From positions 744,361-808,360 of the forward strand of contig NW_004624844.1 of assembly GCF_000247695.1 (NCBI RefSeq): a DNA stretch of 64,000 nt, read 5' to 3'. The stretch's first letter is position 1, and every line of letters begins with the position of its first letter. The translations under genes were made by a program, and so were the position numbers. Under the pieces are notes generated by a model. The model did not search any database. It was given only the letters and a program-made list of their open reading frames with translations, and was not told the origin of the DNA. The DNA comes from Heterocephalus glaber (lineage: Eukaryota; Chordata; Mammalia; Rodentia; Bathyergidae). Of the stretch, positions 10,680-22,639 are shown one piece after another.

Positions 10680-10800
10680 AGCACCTTCATTTCACAAGGG
10701 AGGAGACTGAGGTCCAAAGGGGCTTAATGATTTTCCCAGGCCCCTCAGCCAGCAGGAGCACATGGACAGCTCGAAGCTCTGTCTCCTGCCCTCCTGCCCA
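10680..10800 (-). repeat. MIR-like fragment
   Basis: The segment tttcacaagggaggagactgaggtcc and the following gattttcccaggcccctcagcc match the 3' half of mammalian-wide MIR/L2 repeats read in reverse. Confidence 0.5.
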
Positions 10801-11218
10801 GGGCTCTCTCTGATTTCATAGACATCATTAAAATCATGGAAGGGATTTATAAAAGCAAAGAGCCAAGGAAACTTAGAATGAAAAGTGACTTGTGTCTTTG
10901 TGAAAACAAATGAGGAACGAAAGTAGCAAAGGGATCCAACAATTCCGCGTGACAAGGGCAGCAGGGGCAGCTCCTCTTCCTCCTCTGCAGCTACAGGGAC
11001 ACGTCTTCCCGAGTGCTCCTGCTTTAAAATGGGCCCTCGATAAAACACCACACGATGGAGAGGCAGTTTCTTGGGTAGGTGACCAAGCCAAAGCTAGCCT
11101 TCCAGAGCAACATGGAGAGTTGGGAGTTGCAGGCAGAAAAGCCAGATTCTCTTCACCAATCATAAATTGTACAGTGAAGAACTATAGGTTCACGGTTTGA
11201 CATGTTGAGCATATTAAA

Positions 11219-11520
11219 GAATTGAAGAAGAAAATGAAAATAGAGCTTTTGCAAATGGGAAGGGGATGAAGAGTTGGAAGGAGCAGGGAGGGAGGGGAGG
11301 AGTAGGAGCCAAAGAAAATAATAAAAGAATTAAGATGTACATGTACCGGGACCGGGGATTTAGCTCAGTGGCACAGTTCCTGCCTTGCAACCCAAAGTCC
11401 TGAGTTTGATCTCTGGTACCAAAAAAAAAAAAAAAAGAAAAGAAAAAAAGGATGTACGTGTACCAACTCTCCACGATAAGTGCAATCATTGTGTACTGTA
11501 AACATGTAGTAATAAAAAAG
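11219..11520 (+). mobile_element. L1 3'-UTR fragment, split by an ID SINE
   Basis: A purine-rich L1 tail (gggaaggggatgaagag, ggagggaggggaggag) continues after the ID insertion with gtaccaactctccacgataa and caatcattgtgtac. The minus-strand L1 ends at 11725-12090 and 25862-26455 carry the reverse complement of the same end (gattacattcctcatgggg). Confidence 0.65.
11348..11450 (+). mobile_element. ID SINE (tRNA-derived)
   Basis: Pol III A box (tagctcagtgg) and B box (gagtttgatct) followed by an A-rich tail. The flanking 14-bp target-site duplications at 11334-11347 and 11451-11464 differ by one base. It is inserted into an L1 3' end. Confidence 0.93.
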
Positions 11521-11724
11521 CTCTGTGTATAAGGCAGCTTCAGAGAGAGGTTTACTTTGCATTTGGCACTTACAAGCGCTTGGGATCTATCTCCTTGAGA
11601 TGGGAGGTGAAAAGAACTGAGAGAAAATTCACTTTGTTGTCCTAACAGTAGCTAAGCTCTCACTGTGGCTGAGCTAATAGCACATTAGACCAATTTGTGG
11701 GTATCAAATACTTTCAGTGGTATA

Positions 11725-12090
11725 TTTCTAAGTACTCATTTAACAATTTTTATTAGTCCATGTTTGCAGTACCTAATGATTACATTCCTTGTGGGGAGTT
11801 CGTGCGTGTACCTGACACCTCTTAACTCTTTTTTCATCCCCTTCCCCTCCTCTCCTCTTCCCCTCTCCCTCCATTCATTGCTCCCCTTCCCTTTTGCAAA
11901 AGATCTCTCTGTTTCCTATTATCTTTTATTTTGCTTTTCATTTATATTTGGGGTTTCTCATGTGAGAGAAATCATGCAATATTTAAGCTTGTGTGTCTGG
12001 TTTATTTCACTTAACATTGTGATTTCAAGGTGCATCCATTTTCCTACAAATGACTCAAGTTCTGAGAACTTATTACGCATAGTATGAAGG
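11725..12090 (-). mobile_element. L1 3' end
   Basis: Read on the minus strand this is an L1 ORF2 C-terminal/3'-UTR fragment. It is colinear with 25862-26160, including the shared blocks gattacattcct, ccccttcccctcctctcc, ttatatttggggtttctc and tacaaatgactcaagtt. Confidence 0.8.
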
Positions 12091-13319
12091 AACAGAAGCT
12101 CTGAAAAAGCCAGATTTCACTACTCCACAAGGAGGCAAATTCCCACTGATGCCATGTGTGGGAGGGGAGGAAGTGACCAAACACTCCGAGGTAAGTAAGT
12201 AAATTACTTTGAATTTAATAAGAATTCATCAGGCAAGAGGAGAACTGATCTCCATACGAGAGAAAATGAATGATTGTGTGACATTTGTGCAATATAAAAA
12301 AGCATTACATGGTTATGAATAAGATTGATGTGTAAAATAGAAAAAAGGAAATAAAGAGGACATCTTTTTTATACCTTTATTACAAACCATACAACTAAAA
12401 ATCAAAGGACAATGTACCATGGAGATATACTGAGTTAGGGATCAAGCATAATTTTCAATTAATCCATATAGTATTACGTGGCTAATTATTATTCTACAGA
12501 ATGAGACAGTATTGATTAACTAATTTTGAAATTATTTATAATATAGTTCATAGACTCTCATTTCTTCACAGGTTGATAGGTCCCACAAATCCTACATTTT
12601 TCTGGAATAATCCTTAAATTGAATTATGGAAAAGAAAAAAGAGGCACAAAAGAAACAGATGAATGTTCTTTTAAATAAAATTCTATAGAAAATATTTGTT
12701 TCTCCTTACTATAAAAGCCAGAGTGGCATATAATAAGTGTTATGTCTCATTATCATTTCAAAATGATTAGAAAGTCTTTAATTCACTAAAATAACAATAA
12801 AGATTGAAAATAAAAGAGTGAAACAGCCAGGATTGAGCTCATTACTGAACAGTTTTGCCTTTGAGCAAGGTTAGATGCAGTGCAGTTCTCCATATAAACC
12901 AACTGAAGTTCAGGTGCACAGGGCAGTCATTCCACTGTAACCTCTAGCAGCTCTGTAGCTGCCACCTACGAAGCTAGAGTTCATGGCTGCTTGTCTGGCT
13001 CTGCGGCTGAACCCAATTATAGAATGCCCAAATTTGGTTCTACTTACTTGCTGGATTCTGACAGTGATTTTAATATAATGCTAATTATTTTTGCTTTGTG
13101 GAATTATAAATATGAATAAAACATTTTCTAGTCATTTTACTGTCAGATTTTGTCAGTACTGTGTATACTTTGTATACCCTTAAAGTGACCCTCCTATAGC
13201 TTTGCACCAATTCATGAAGTGAAAGAAGGGCCTAACTTCGTCGTCAAGTCCCACAAAACTGTTAACTTACTGGAGAGGAGGCGAAGGAAACAAACAAAAG
13301 CAAGGATATGTGTGCTTAC

Positions 13320-13423
13320 CACTAATGTGAGCCTCAAAGGTTGCGGTACTACCCTCCAGTACCACAACACTTTGTAACGGCTGCGTAAACGTCGGCGCTT
13401 GAGTGGTCATCTTTTTAGGCACT
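13320..13423 (-). CDS. TTN: Titin exon 2, start codon and first half of Ig Z1 (residues 1-31)
   Basis: This 104-bp exon runs from acceptor CTCTTTCAG before AGTGCC to donor TTAGTG followed by GTAAGC. The first 13 nt are 5' UTR and the ATG is at 13410-13408 (AAAAAG precedes ATGACC). The peptide is MTTQAPTFTQPLQSVVVLEG then STATFEAHIS and a split Gly, the conserved titin N-terminus. The in-frame ATG 17 codons upstream in the same ORF lies in the intron, so 13410 is the start. The exon leaves in phase 1 and joins exon 3 as HISG-FPVPEVSW. Confidence 0.98.
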
Positions 13424-15633
13424 CTGAAAGAGAAGAGAAAAATAAATGACGTCGCAGCCAATGGCCACTCTGGAGCTACTATTTTGTAGACGGCAGAAAT
13501 GTATGTTAGTCCAAATGGATTGCTCCGTGGGTTATCTGGGGGCTGAGAGTGATGGGCAGGCCTTCTCTTCTGAGGCCTGGATTTGAACAGTTGACCTTTG
13601 AGGTGACTTGAGCTCTACCACAAGTAGCACATTTAAGGAGAAATGGGGAAAAAAACTTGGCCAAACAGAGCCAGGAGTGAATCCTAGTGGTCAAAATGGA
13701 AACATCATGTTTAACAGTGTTGAAAATCAGATTGAGAGTTGAAGAAAGGGAGAAGTGAAGCAACATGGATGTGGTGACAAGTAATTAAAGAGACAAGGCA
13801 CGTGACAAACCTAAAAAAGAATATCTGCATTACCTTTATTGAAAGAGACAGTTAAACATTCTCTTCCTCTAATGGCTTCACTCACTGTATCTATAGTTAT
13901 AAATTTGATACCATTTTAGGTATTGTTGGATACTGAAAATAGTCACCAAAACTAAAAATTCAAACTTAGCAATTCCTTCCTTCACTTGAAAAGCTTTGGC
14001 AAACCTTATCAAATATGCAAATGTTTTGTAGACCGTATAGGGTGCTTTCTATTTCTTAACACTTCTTTATACTGTAACTGCATAACTATAATGTTGCTAC
14101 TGCTGTAGTAGATATTCAGAAAAAAATAAATTTAAAGGACAGGACAAAATTTATTATAGATCTGAAAGAAAAATGCTGGCTTGAGTTCTTAACATGAAAC
14201 AACAGGCAAATTCTGAATAACAGAAAGCTAGTGGGAAATGTAGATGAAGTAAAAAGACCTATGGTTTAATAAAGTAAAATATTCAATATCAAAGAAATGA
14301 ATATAAAATTTGCTGTTGAGTGTTTTTCAAGTGGAATAAAGTACTTTGTCTATCAGTTTTAGTGATTATCAGTTTAGTGAAAAAATTTTCTGAAGCATAA
14401 ACACCTAATTATTCAATATGACTATTCCAACATGCTGAAATAAAAGAGTAATTTCTGAATTGTCCATTAAACAATTTCTGAATTGTCAATTGCTTACTAT
14501 TTTCATAAGATTCTTTGCTAAAACTTTAGGAAACAATGATTTTCATAGTGATAAGGGCTGTAACTTCTTGTAACTTTTTACTTAGAAAGAAAATAAAACT
14601 AGCATTTTCTGAGATGAAATTCATATTTGGAAAATTCAGCTAATATCCAATAGTTTTTCCTGAAACTTCTGTCAAGTACTTTTTGTAGCATATTATCTAC
14701 AGTATGAACAAATTTTTGTGTCTAACTTTTTCCTTTATACAAGCTAGTAATTTCTTTTAAAACAGCTGTCTTCTTAGCTATATAATGCATAACTATGTAT
14801 CTATGTATTAACAGACATTTATGATTTGTAACCTAATTCCAGGAAGATGGAAAATCAAAGTATATTTAGACACTAAAAGCCTTAATGTTATTTCTTACCC
14901 TTGCTAGCAACATTTATCTCATCATAACATTGGGTGGTGAGTTGAAATAAAATGCATAATGAGATTTGGAGTATTTTAGAAAATAATTATGTAGCCTTAT
15001 TCAAAATTTCTAAAATGTTGCAATTAAGAGGGCTAAAGTGATTTTATCTTCCTTTTGTCCAGGGGAATTCTGATGCTTTAGCACTTGCTTTTCAGAGGCC
15101 TTTGTCTAATTAGGGCTGGAGGTATGCATCTAAAATGTCATGCTCCCAAAATAAACTCTCCTGCCTTGACTGACAGCAAGCAAGTGTTGTGTCACTGTCA
15201 TGCAACTGATACCTCAGCAGTTGATTCCCTTAAAAAGCCATCGGGGTGTAGCTGATACCACACGCATTCTATCAGAGCTATTCTTGGTGTGCCTCGCTTT
15301 ATCACTGAGTAATATAACCTTGAACATTCTCACCAGACACAAAGAGTCCACAAAAGAACCAAACATTTCAGACCCAAACTCTTAGAATGCCAAGTGCACT
15401 TAAACATTTTGAAACATTGAGTGCACCGATATGCTAAAGTACTCAATTTTTTATAAAACTCACACATTTTAGAACAGAATTTAACAAGCAGATTCCAGTA
15501 AGAGTCAGCACCAGCAACAGGTAGTTACAGAAACATTTCTACATAGGCATTTAGCACACCAAAATAAGCAATAGGGAGCTAGAAGTCAATAAGAAGGGAA
15601 CTCTGCTCTTAAAAAAGAAAAACTGCTGCTCAC
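13424..15633 (-). other. TTN: TTN intron 1
   Basis: 2210 bp of AT-rich sequence between non-coding exon 1 and exon 2. No recognisable SINE, LINE or further exon. Confidence 0.75.
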
Positions 15634-15800
15634 CTGATCACTCAAGAGTGCCTAAAGGGTGGGGCTAAGCCCAAGGTTGCTTCTGGAACGACGTCCTATG
15701 TAGAGTTGGTTTTTCTGACCATCTCCGACATGAATCGGTGAGCCTCTAAACCTTCTATGCAATCCCTACACCCGAGGCAAGGCGGGAATGCACGACTGCT
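15634..15800 (-). other. TTN: TTN exon 1, 5' untranslated (start estimated)
   Basis: On the minus strand the region between the TATA-like box and a good donor (TGATCAG followed by GTGAGC, intron from 15633) forms a non-coding first exon. Titin is known to begin with a non-coding exon. The transcription start is placed about 25-30 nt after the TATA-like element, near GGAGCAGTCG at about 15800. It contains an 11-codon upstream ORF (15696-15731) and a palindromic GACGTC at 15690-15695. Confidence 0.75.
15696..15731 (-). promoter_or_regulatory. Upstream ORF in TTN 5' UTR
   Basis: ATG at 15731-15729, stop TAG at 15698-15696, 11 codons (MSEMVRKTNST). It lies wholly within exon 1, ahead of the main ATG in exon 2. 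It may lower or tune titin translation, but that is inference; only the ORF is seen. Confidence 0.6.
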
Positions 15801-15822
15801 CCGGAGCCAGGGTCTGGCCTGG

Positions 15823-15831
15823 CCTTATATT
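15823..15831 (-). promoter_or_regulatory. TTN: TATA-like box of TTN
   Basis: The minus strand reads AATATAAGG within GGAATATAAGGCC, about 25-30 bp upstream of the predicted start of exon 1. The surrounding 150 bp is GC-rich compared with the neighbouring sequence. Confidence 0.6.
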
Positions 15832-15875
15832 CCACAGACCTGCTGACAGCCGCGCAGCTTGCCGGCGGGGCCCGG

Positions 15876-15967
15876 TGATTGGCTGCCCTGGGAAAGCATG
15901 CCAGGAGAGGACCTAGTTGGGACCATCACATAGCACCTGTTCTTCTGATTGGGAGCACTAAATTTAG
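15876..15967 (-). promoter_or_regulatory. TTN: TTN proximal promoter: CCAAT boxes, E-box, MEF2-type site
   Basis: Read on the minus strand from the far end: CTAAATTTAG at 15958-15967, a perfect palindromic match to the MEF2 consensus YTAWWWWTAR; CCAAT at 15948-15952; E-box CAGGTG at 15934-15939; CCAAT at 15878-15882 (AGCCAATCAC). MEF2 and E-box factors are the standard drivers of striated-muscle genes, so the cluster 80-170 bp above the start fits titin. Binding has not been shown here. Confidence 0.6.
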
Positions 15968-17211
15968 CCCCTCCAAAGAGGCTTCACCAAGGAAAGAGGG
16001 CTGTGCTTAAGACCATGGTGAGGCTCAGAGAAGAGCATTTGTTGTCAGTGTTAAAAATCTGTCCATCAGGTCTGGAGTGAAGATGGGGCAAGACAGGACC
16101 ACCAAGGGCAGCGGCATGAAACCGCCCAGATGTGAGGGTTCGGCCCTGCCAGTCTGGGCCACGCCTGTTCCCTGCCCCCCACAAGCAGCCAAATGGAGCT
16201 GTCTGTTAGTCGTGACCACCTAGGAGGAGATTTGCCTTCTCATGCTTCATCTTTTCTGAGGAATCTGTGGTTATTAACGTCAGCATTGCAGAGGGCTCCT
16301 TTGTACTCTGCATCCTCCAGAACCCACTCGTACTTTGGGGAGAGTTAAACTAATGATAATGAGTTAGGTTTTCAGCCCTGCAAGAATTAATGAATGTCAA
16401 AGACAAAATCTGAACTCAGCTTAATTTATACAGGACAGTGATTTTACTTTTGTCTGATTTCATTTTTGTCCAGTACTAATATCGACAAATATGTGTGGAT
16501 TGTTCCTTAATGAGTAGTCAGGTCTTATGCTTAAATCATCTGTAGGGTTCTTTTTCTGGCACATGAAGCCTGCTCTACTAATCTCTGGAGTTTGCTGCTA
16601 CTAATGGGAAGTGGTTAGGGGATGATATAGCTGCTATTTTAGGACTGAATTTAATTTCAAGCAGGAGATTTTCAAACACAAAAGAACACACCAAAAGACC
16701 TTTATAATGGCTTATCTGAGAGATCTGTGAAACTCTAGTTAGAAAGAATATCGTCTTGTTGATAATGGAAAGAAAGTTTTATCAATAAAATAGAATAAAA
16801 TTTTAAAATTTACATTTGTAATATAAATGTTTCCTGTTATGGAATAAGTTGGTCTTGCATTACTTTTCAACTTCCTGCGTATTTTATGCCTCAGAGTTAT
16901 CTGTATAGTGATGAATTCATTAACATTTAACAGAATTTAAATTTACCAGCAACTGATTCAGTGCAGTTATATCAACAAGCTAGCATCAGGTACTTATTAT
17001 TTGCTCTCTGTATTAGTAGTATTCCCCCATACACTGCATCTACTATACTGCTGTATCATTACTTTATGGAGAAACTACTAGTTTCATGTTAAATACTTTG
17101 AACATTACTCCCAGTGGCAGACTCAACGTCATGAGCAAACTGCCAGTCATAAGGTAAAGTAAGATTAGAAATGTTGTGTGATCTTTCTGCTTTGTTTCTT
17201 TGCTTGCTTTT

Positions 17212-17385
17212 ATGGTTCTGGGGCTTAAACCCGAGATCTTTGTACTAAGCTCCATTTCCAGACCTTTTAAAAATTTTTCATTTTGAGACAGGGTCTCACT
17301 AAATTGCTACGTTTCCCAAGCTGGCCTTGAACTTGCAATCCTCCTGCTTCAGCCTCCCAGGTGTGTACCACCACACCAGACTGTG
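17212..17385 (-). mobile_element. B1-ID composite SINE
   Basis: On the minus strand a B1 monomer (ggtggtacacacctgggag, ending gtgagaccctgtctcaaaa) is followed by a degraded ID unit. This fused type is known in squirrel-related, dormouse and other non-murid rodents. Confidence 0.75.
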
Positions 17386-18994
17386 TATGTTCTTTCTATT
17401 TGGTGCTGTTTAACAATTTTAAATAGCTATTTCAAATGAATTTGTGTACTTTTGCTTGTAGTGTACATGTATGTATGTACTTTTAGACTAATTTGACTAA
17501 ATGATGTCAAGCATGTTAATGTCATGTTATGTTTGTTGGAACTAATGCCAAACCACAGTGATTCTTATGGGAACAAGAGGGAATAAGGATCTATTTAGAA
17601 TCCTGACTCATGCTGACCCAACATAGTTCAGAGAGCTTGAGAGTCAAGAAAATGGACTGGATATTATAAACATGAAGTCACTAGTTTGGACTTTTCTAGA
17701 CCTTTCAGTATTCAAGATCCTTGCCTTTGGACATTCACATCCTTATATGACATTCAGAGTTAAGAAAAGGAAGAAGGAAGAAAGGAAAAGAAAAGGAGAA
17801 AATAAGTAAAAGATAGTAAATAGTAATATAGTGGTCTGAAAAGAGGACTTATTATTGGATTAGTGGACAGTATATATATGATATCAAAGCACTAGTTATA
17901 TAAAGTTAAATATGCCATAGTTGAAATATAGTCATCTAGTCCAGTGGAAATGAGATACAACTCAAATCTGAAGAGTTTGCTGATCCAGTGAGATCTCCAC
18001 TTACTACCCTGACAGTGGGGAGGAGTCACACAGATAATCCCAAACAGCTGATAATTCACATATGATGCCTGCTTCGCTTTGGAATGTGTGGCATGATTCT
18101 CTCTTTGAGCTTTATTCTTGGGGCAAATATTTATTAAGCATATGCTCCGTGCTAACACTGTTAAATGATGGGTTCTGTCCTTACTTATTAGCTCAACCAG
18201 CACTTACGGGGTGGGAATTTTGAACCGGTGTTGTGCTAGACGATGGCGGGACAGACCTGGAGGAGACAGCCACAGTCACACGCTCTTGGGGATTGTGGTC
18301 TGCATGGACTCCTGATAACTTCTCACCTGTCTCGACTGAGATCCAGAGTAGGATAAGTGCCGAGGCCAACGGTCCCTCGTGCACTGTGCTGTGATCTGAC
18401 TTTGTTTACATTGCATGGACCTTGTGGGAGCTGAGAAATAGGAACAGTTTTTAAGATTAAAGCAAGAGTGCTTTCTGAGAGAAAGAGCAGAACTAATGTC
18501 TCATCATTAAAATGCGAGTGCCCCTCCTGAGTTAAACGCCGCTTAGACGCTGGGATTATAACAATGTACAAAAGAGACAAAAGTCTCTGCCCCCTAGAAG
18601 TTGATAATTTTGGAAGCACAGTAGTATCTATTCATGCAACATCTGCAGAGACTCATAAATTATTTCAAAGCTGAAATACAGGATCATTGCAGAGCTATTT
18701 TTACAAAGGAAAATAGAACCAAAAAAGCAATTCAGGAAGTGCACAAGGAAGAAGGTGCTGAGCTGAACATCTCCTGCCTCTCTGTGCCCCTTGAATTATG
18801 AAGGCAAAGGAACAGGGGACCACGAAAGACAAGAAACTGCTGCTTAAAATTTAAGGCACTTTTTGTCCCCATTCTTTCTATATCTAGTTATAATTGCTTT
18901 AGTAGCAAGATCAAATTAATTAATTTCTACCAACAATCACTAAGTCACCAATGGTCACTAACATATTTAATGCCACATTAAAAAGACAAAGAGA

Positions 18995-19075
18995 ATGCCG
19001 GGGATTTAGCTTAGTGGTTCCGGGTCCTGTCTCAAAAGTGCAAGGTCCCAAGTTTGATCCCCAGTACCAAAAAAT
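18995..19075 (+). mobile_element. ID SINE
   Basis: A box (tagcttagtgg) and B box (aagtttgatcc) with a short A tail. Perfect 11-bp target-site duplications agacaaagaga lie at 18984-18994 and 19076-19086. Confidence 0.95.
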
Positions 19076-20616
19076 AGACAAAGAGATTATTTTAGGCATG
19101 GGTGGTGCTTTTACCAAAATATGAAAAGATCAAGAAGTTAGTCTTGAATTTCTCAGTAGTCCTGACTCTAGGAATACAGGGAATCTTGTTTTGACCCCAA
19201 ATGGGCTTTAGGCAACTCACTTGGGTCTGAGATCTGTCAGTTGTACGCTGGAGATTATAATATTCACTTCAGAGAGCTATCGGCAAGATTAAGTGACAAA
19301 GTGAACGTGACAATGACAGGACAGGGAGGGTCACTTGGTTGGCATTATGTTTGTTGGCTGCCATCAAGCATGACAGAAAGAAAATAATTTCTGTGCTTAG
19401 AAACTAATTTGATCAACTAACTGTCTAGCTGATCGAATACCCAAGATATGATTTTCTAATAAATCTCTGAGAAGTCCAGAAGTGAGTGAACTCATAGAAA
19501 CACAGCATATCCTTCTCTGAAGACCTCAGAAGGTGACATGACATTTATATGTGGATTAAGCAAAGCGCAAATAAATACTGGAATATTAAGTAAGAAATAA
19601 ACTGGGTTTCTGGAAGCCTGAAACAGGGAACCATAAACCAGATCAGATCTAACCATTAGCAGATTCTTACTGGAGTTAATATTGCTGTCAAATAATAAGC
19701 TTTGCACAGCCAAAGGGAAGTAGACAGACTCATTTTACCTAGCAAACAGCCAGCAACAACAACACTTGGGATTAAGGGCTGCTCTCGGGCCAAAAAAGAA
19801 ATATGTTTGAAAGCTGAGCAGTAAGTTTTGGTCTGAAATGTAAAAAGAAATCTGTAGAAATGAAAATAATTGATATTTGTCAAATGTCTACAAAAACATA
19901 CAGATCAGCTGCATTTATAAGGTTTTAATATGTTTGATATGCTAAAGGGTGGATCCTTCAAAAGTAAGAGGAGTCATGTGAGAAAAAATCTAAAACTGAC
20001 CCTGAAGGCAGCTCTAGTGTCTAAAAAAAAAAAAAAAACAACTTGGGAATACTTAAAGGCCTTTTGAACCTTAAAAGATGGTTTGTGTTCATATGGAATT
20101 CTGAAGATTGTGTGTGTCTTTTCAAGAGATTTAGGACTTTTTATTTACTTACTGTTACATCTCCTCTATCTCCTCACCTAATCCTAAACAGAGTTCTTTC
20201 GAGCAAGCCCTCACTGTGAGAGGAAAATGCTGGTGCTGCCGTGTTCTTTGATTGCCCCCACTCAACCCCATGTCCTGCCATGCAGTTCTCTGCATCTCAC
20301 TCTGCACTTTGAGAAGGAGCATCTGAATGGGAAGTACTGGGAGGAGAGTAACTTCTGGCTCCCTTCTGCCTGGATGTAGCTGACCACCATCTTCCTGTAC
20401 GTGTGGCCATGTTCTTAGGAACTTTTTCTACATGTACTCTGCTTAGTCCCAGAAATTGAATTGCTCCTTCTTTCTAAGCAGGGCTCTGAACCCTTGCTAA
20501 TGCCAGGTTTTTTCACCCTTCGGTTATGCTTTTGAGTTGCACATGCTTCCTGCTCTGCTCTTGACCTGACTGACTTACTTGAATGCCCTTCCATAGAGAC
20601 AACAATAAAAAGATCT

Positions 20617-20617
<1 letters not shown>

Positions 20618-20691
<74 letters not shown>
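20618..20691. repeat. Compound (CT)n(GT)n microsatellite
   Basis: A run of about 17 CT units merges into a run of about 20 GT units. Confidence 0.97.
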
Positions 20692-20693
<2 letters not shown>

Positions 20694-22639
20694 GGGGATT
20701 TAAGACAGGAAAGATACAGATAATGCAAAGCCCTTCACTTAGATATTAGCTAGAAAAACAAGAGAGCTATGTAAAAAGCAAGGAAAGATAATCTGTAAGA
20801 GCCAAAGTAACTGATAAGAGACACTAAGTGCTCAGGAATGTAGAGATGTAGGAGGGTGAAATGAAAGCAGAACCCACGGGTGAATGTTTTCATTTCACTC
20901 AACAAAAGAATTGAGGCATTTAATAAAAACATACAAAATATGATAAAAGAGAAATGGAAGTGAAGAATAAATTTCAGAGAAAATAGAAATAAAGTAGAAA
21001 ACCAGAACCATGAAAAAACAACATAAGTTCACAAACCAAGAAGGACACTGTATTTGTTGGAGTTGAACTTCACATTTGATGGTGAGCTTCCTGGAAATCA
21101 AAGGGAAATGAAAGGCATAATTTTCAGTTATACAGAGGAACGCATACCAATTCTTTATGGAAGTACATTTTTAATACTTAACATTTGTCTTTCAAAGTTT
21201 TAAAAATATATCATGTACTAATTCATAGAGTGGGCACTAAGAATGTATAGGGCAAAAAGTCTTTAGAAATGTACCTATATAACAGATAAAGTGACCCAAC
21301 TGATATAGTGACATTATTTATAGAGCTTTTAAACAAAAGTCAAGGGCATAACAGTACAAGGAAACTCACTAAAGCAGACTGAATAATAGGCAGAAAAATA
21401 TACTCCACGTTTTAAAAATTAAAAATGGGAGTGGGGCTCTGCCCTGATCCACAGATAAGGTTTAAAACACACCAATCATCTTTGAAAATTGTCACTTCTC
21501 TCAGGGGTTTCTTTGATAGGAATTAAAGCTGAAAGCTAAGATTGTGCTCTGGTTGAGTACCTTGCATTCTGTGTATTTGATCAAGACATGATTAATATTA
21601 TCCTTAAAAGCTTTAAACAAAGTTCACATTCTCTATTGTAGTAAATTTCCATATTTTTCTCCCACACCTTAACACCAATAACCACAACTTTACACGTATG
21701 AAGTAATTTATGTTTTTAAAACTAAATCCAGTTCCAGTCTGATGATTACGCTCTTAGACTGTAGAATATTGGGATTAAATTGGTCCGTAGAGACATGAAA
21801 TAGATTTGCCTTTTGCTGATGTGTAAAAGGCGCAAACAAACACGCTGGAGAAGGTCAGTGTAAAGTGCTGCCCCCAAACCTCAATGTTGGAAACTGCTGC
21901 TATATGAAAATGTCGAATCACCAGTTACACATTGCTTTCATTGAGTCGATAACGCAAACGGTCTTTGAAGAGGAAACCATGTCCTGTGTCACTGACATTA
22001 GATCCAGCCTGGCCAAGTTGCCTACCTCGTGCCTCTATTTCTAATACTTTTCTTTAAAGACTTTAGGGGTTAATATTTGGCATTAAGTATGAACAATAAT
22101 TGTCACTAGAAAAAGAAATTCAGCGGATTAGTCAGTTTAAGCATTTGATCTTTAAGATTCTAAGGGTCAGATGTCTGTGCATACCCATAAAATAAATTAG
22201 GACGGTACAAATTATTTACATAGTAGATTCCTACCATGGGAAGATTTAACATTTGTGCGTTTGACACAGTGTGAATAACATTACAGGGTTTTGGTAGTTG
22301 ATTTGGGGGACGTGTGAATTTGAATGATGTGTATAATACAGCTGTGTATCAGAGCTACTCCCCTACCTACTAAGGGAGCTTACAGTCTATCAGGGACACA
22401 TTAATGTGTAGGTTTGTCCTCCACTTGTGCCACACAGTATTACACCGAGTGATGAAAAAGATTGTTGTAGGGATTTATAATAGGAAATGATCGAAATGTC
22501 TACCAACAGAGAATTTTATATCTGACACAATAGACTCTTAGGAGACTCTTTAAAAATTAGAACAACAGTAAAAATGAACTTACCTTATGAAAAATTGTAA
22601 CTTACCATAAATCTCAGTAATTAAACTGCAAACTATTGG

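Larger units (their letters stand above)
10479..13319 (-). other. TTN: TTN intron 2
   Basis: 2841 bp. It holds a MIR-like fragment (10680-10800), an L1 3' end in plus orientation with an ID SINE inside it (11219-11520) and an L1 3' end in minus orientation (11725-12090). Nothing recognised in 12100-13300. Confidence 0.75.

Noticed and set aside
13267..13461. Upstream in-frame ATG extending the titin N-terminus
   Set aside because: The extra codons lie across the exon 2 acceptor and polypyrimidine tract; the conserved titin start is the ATG at 13410.
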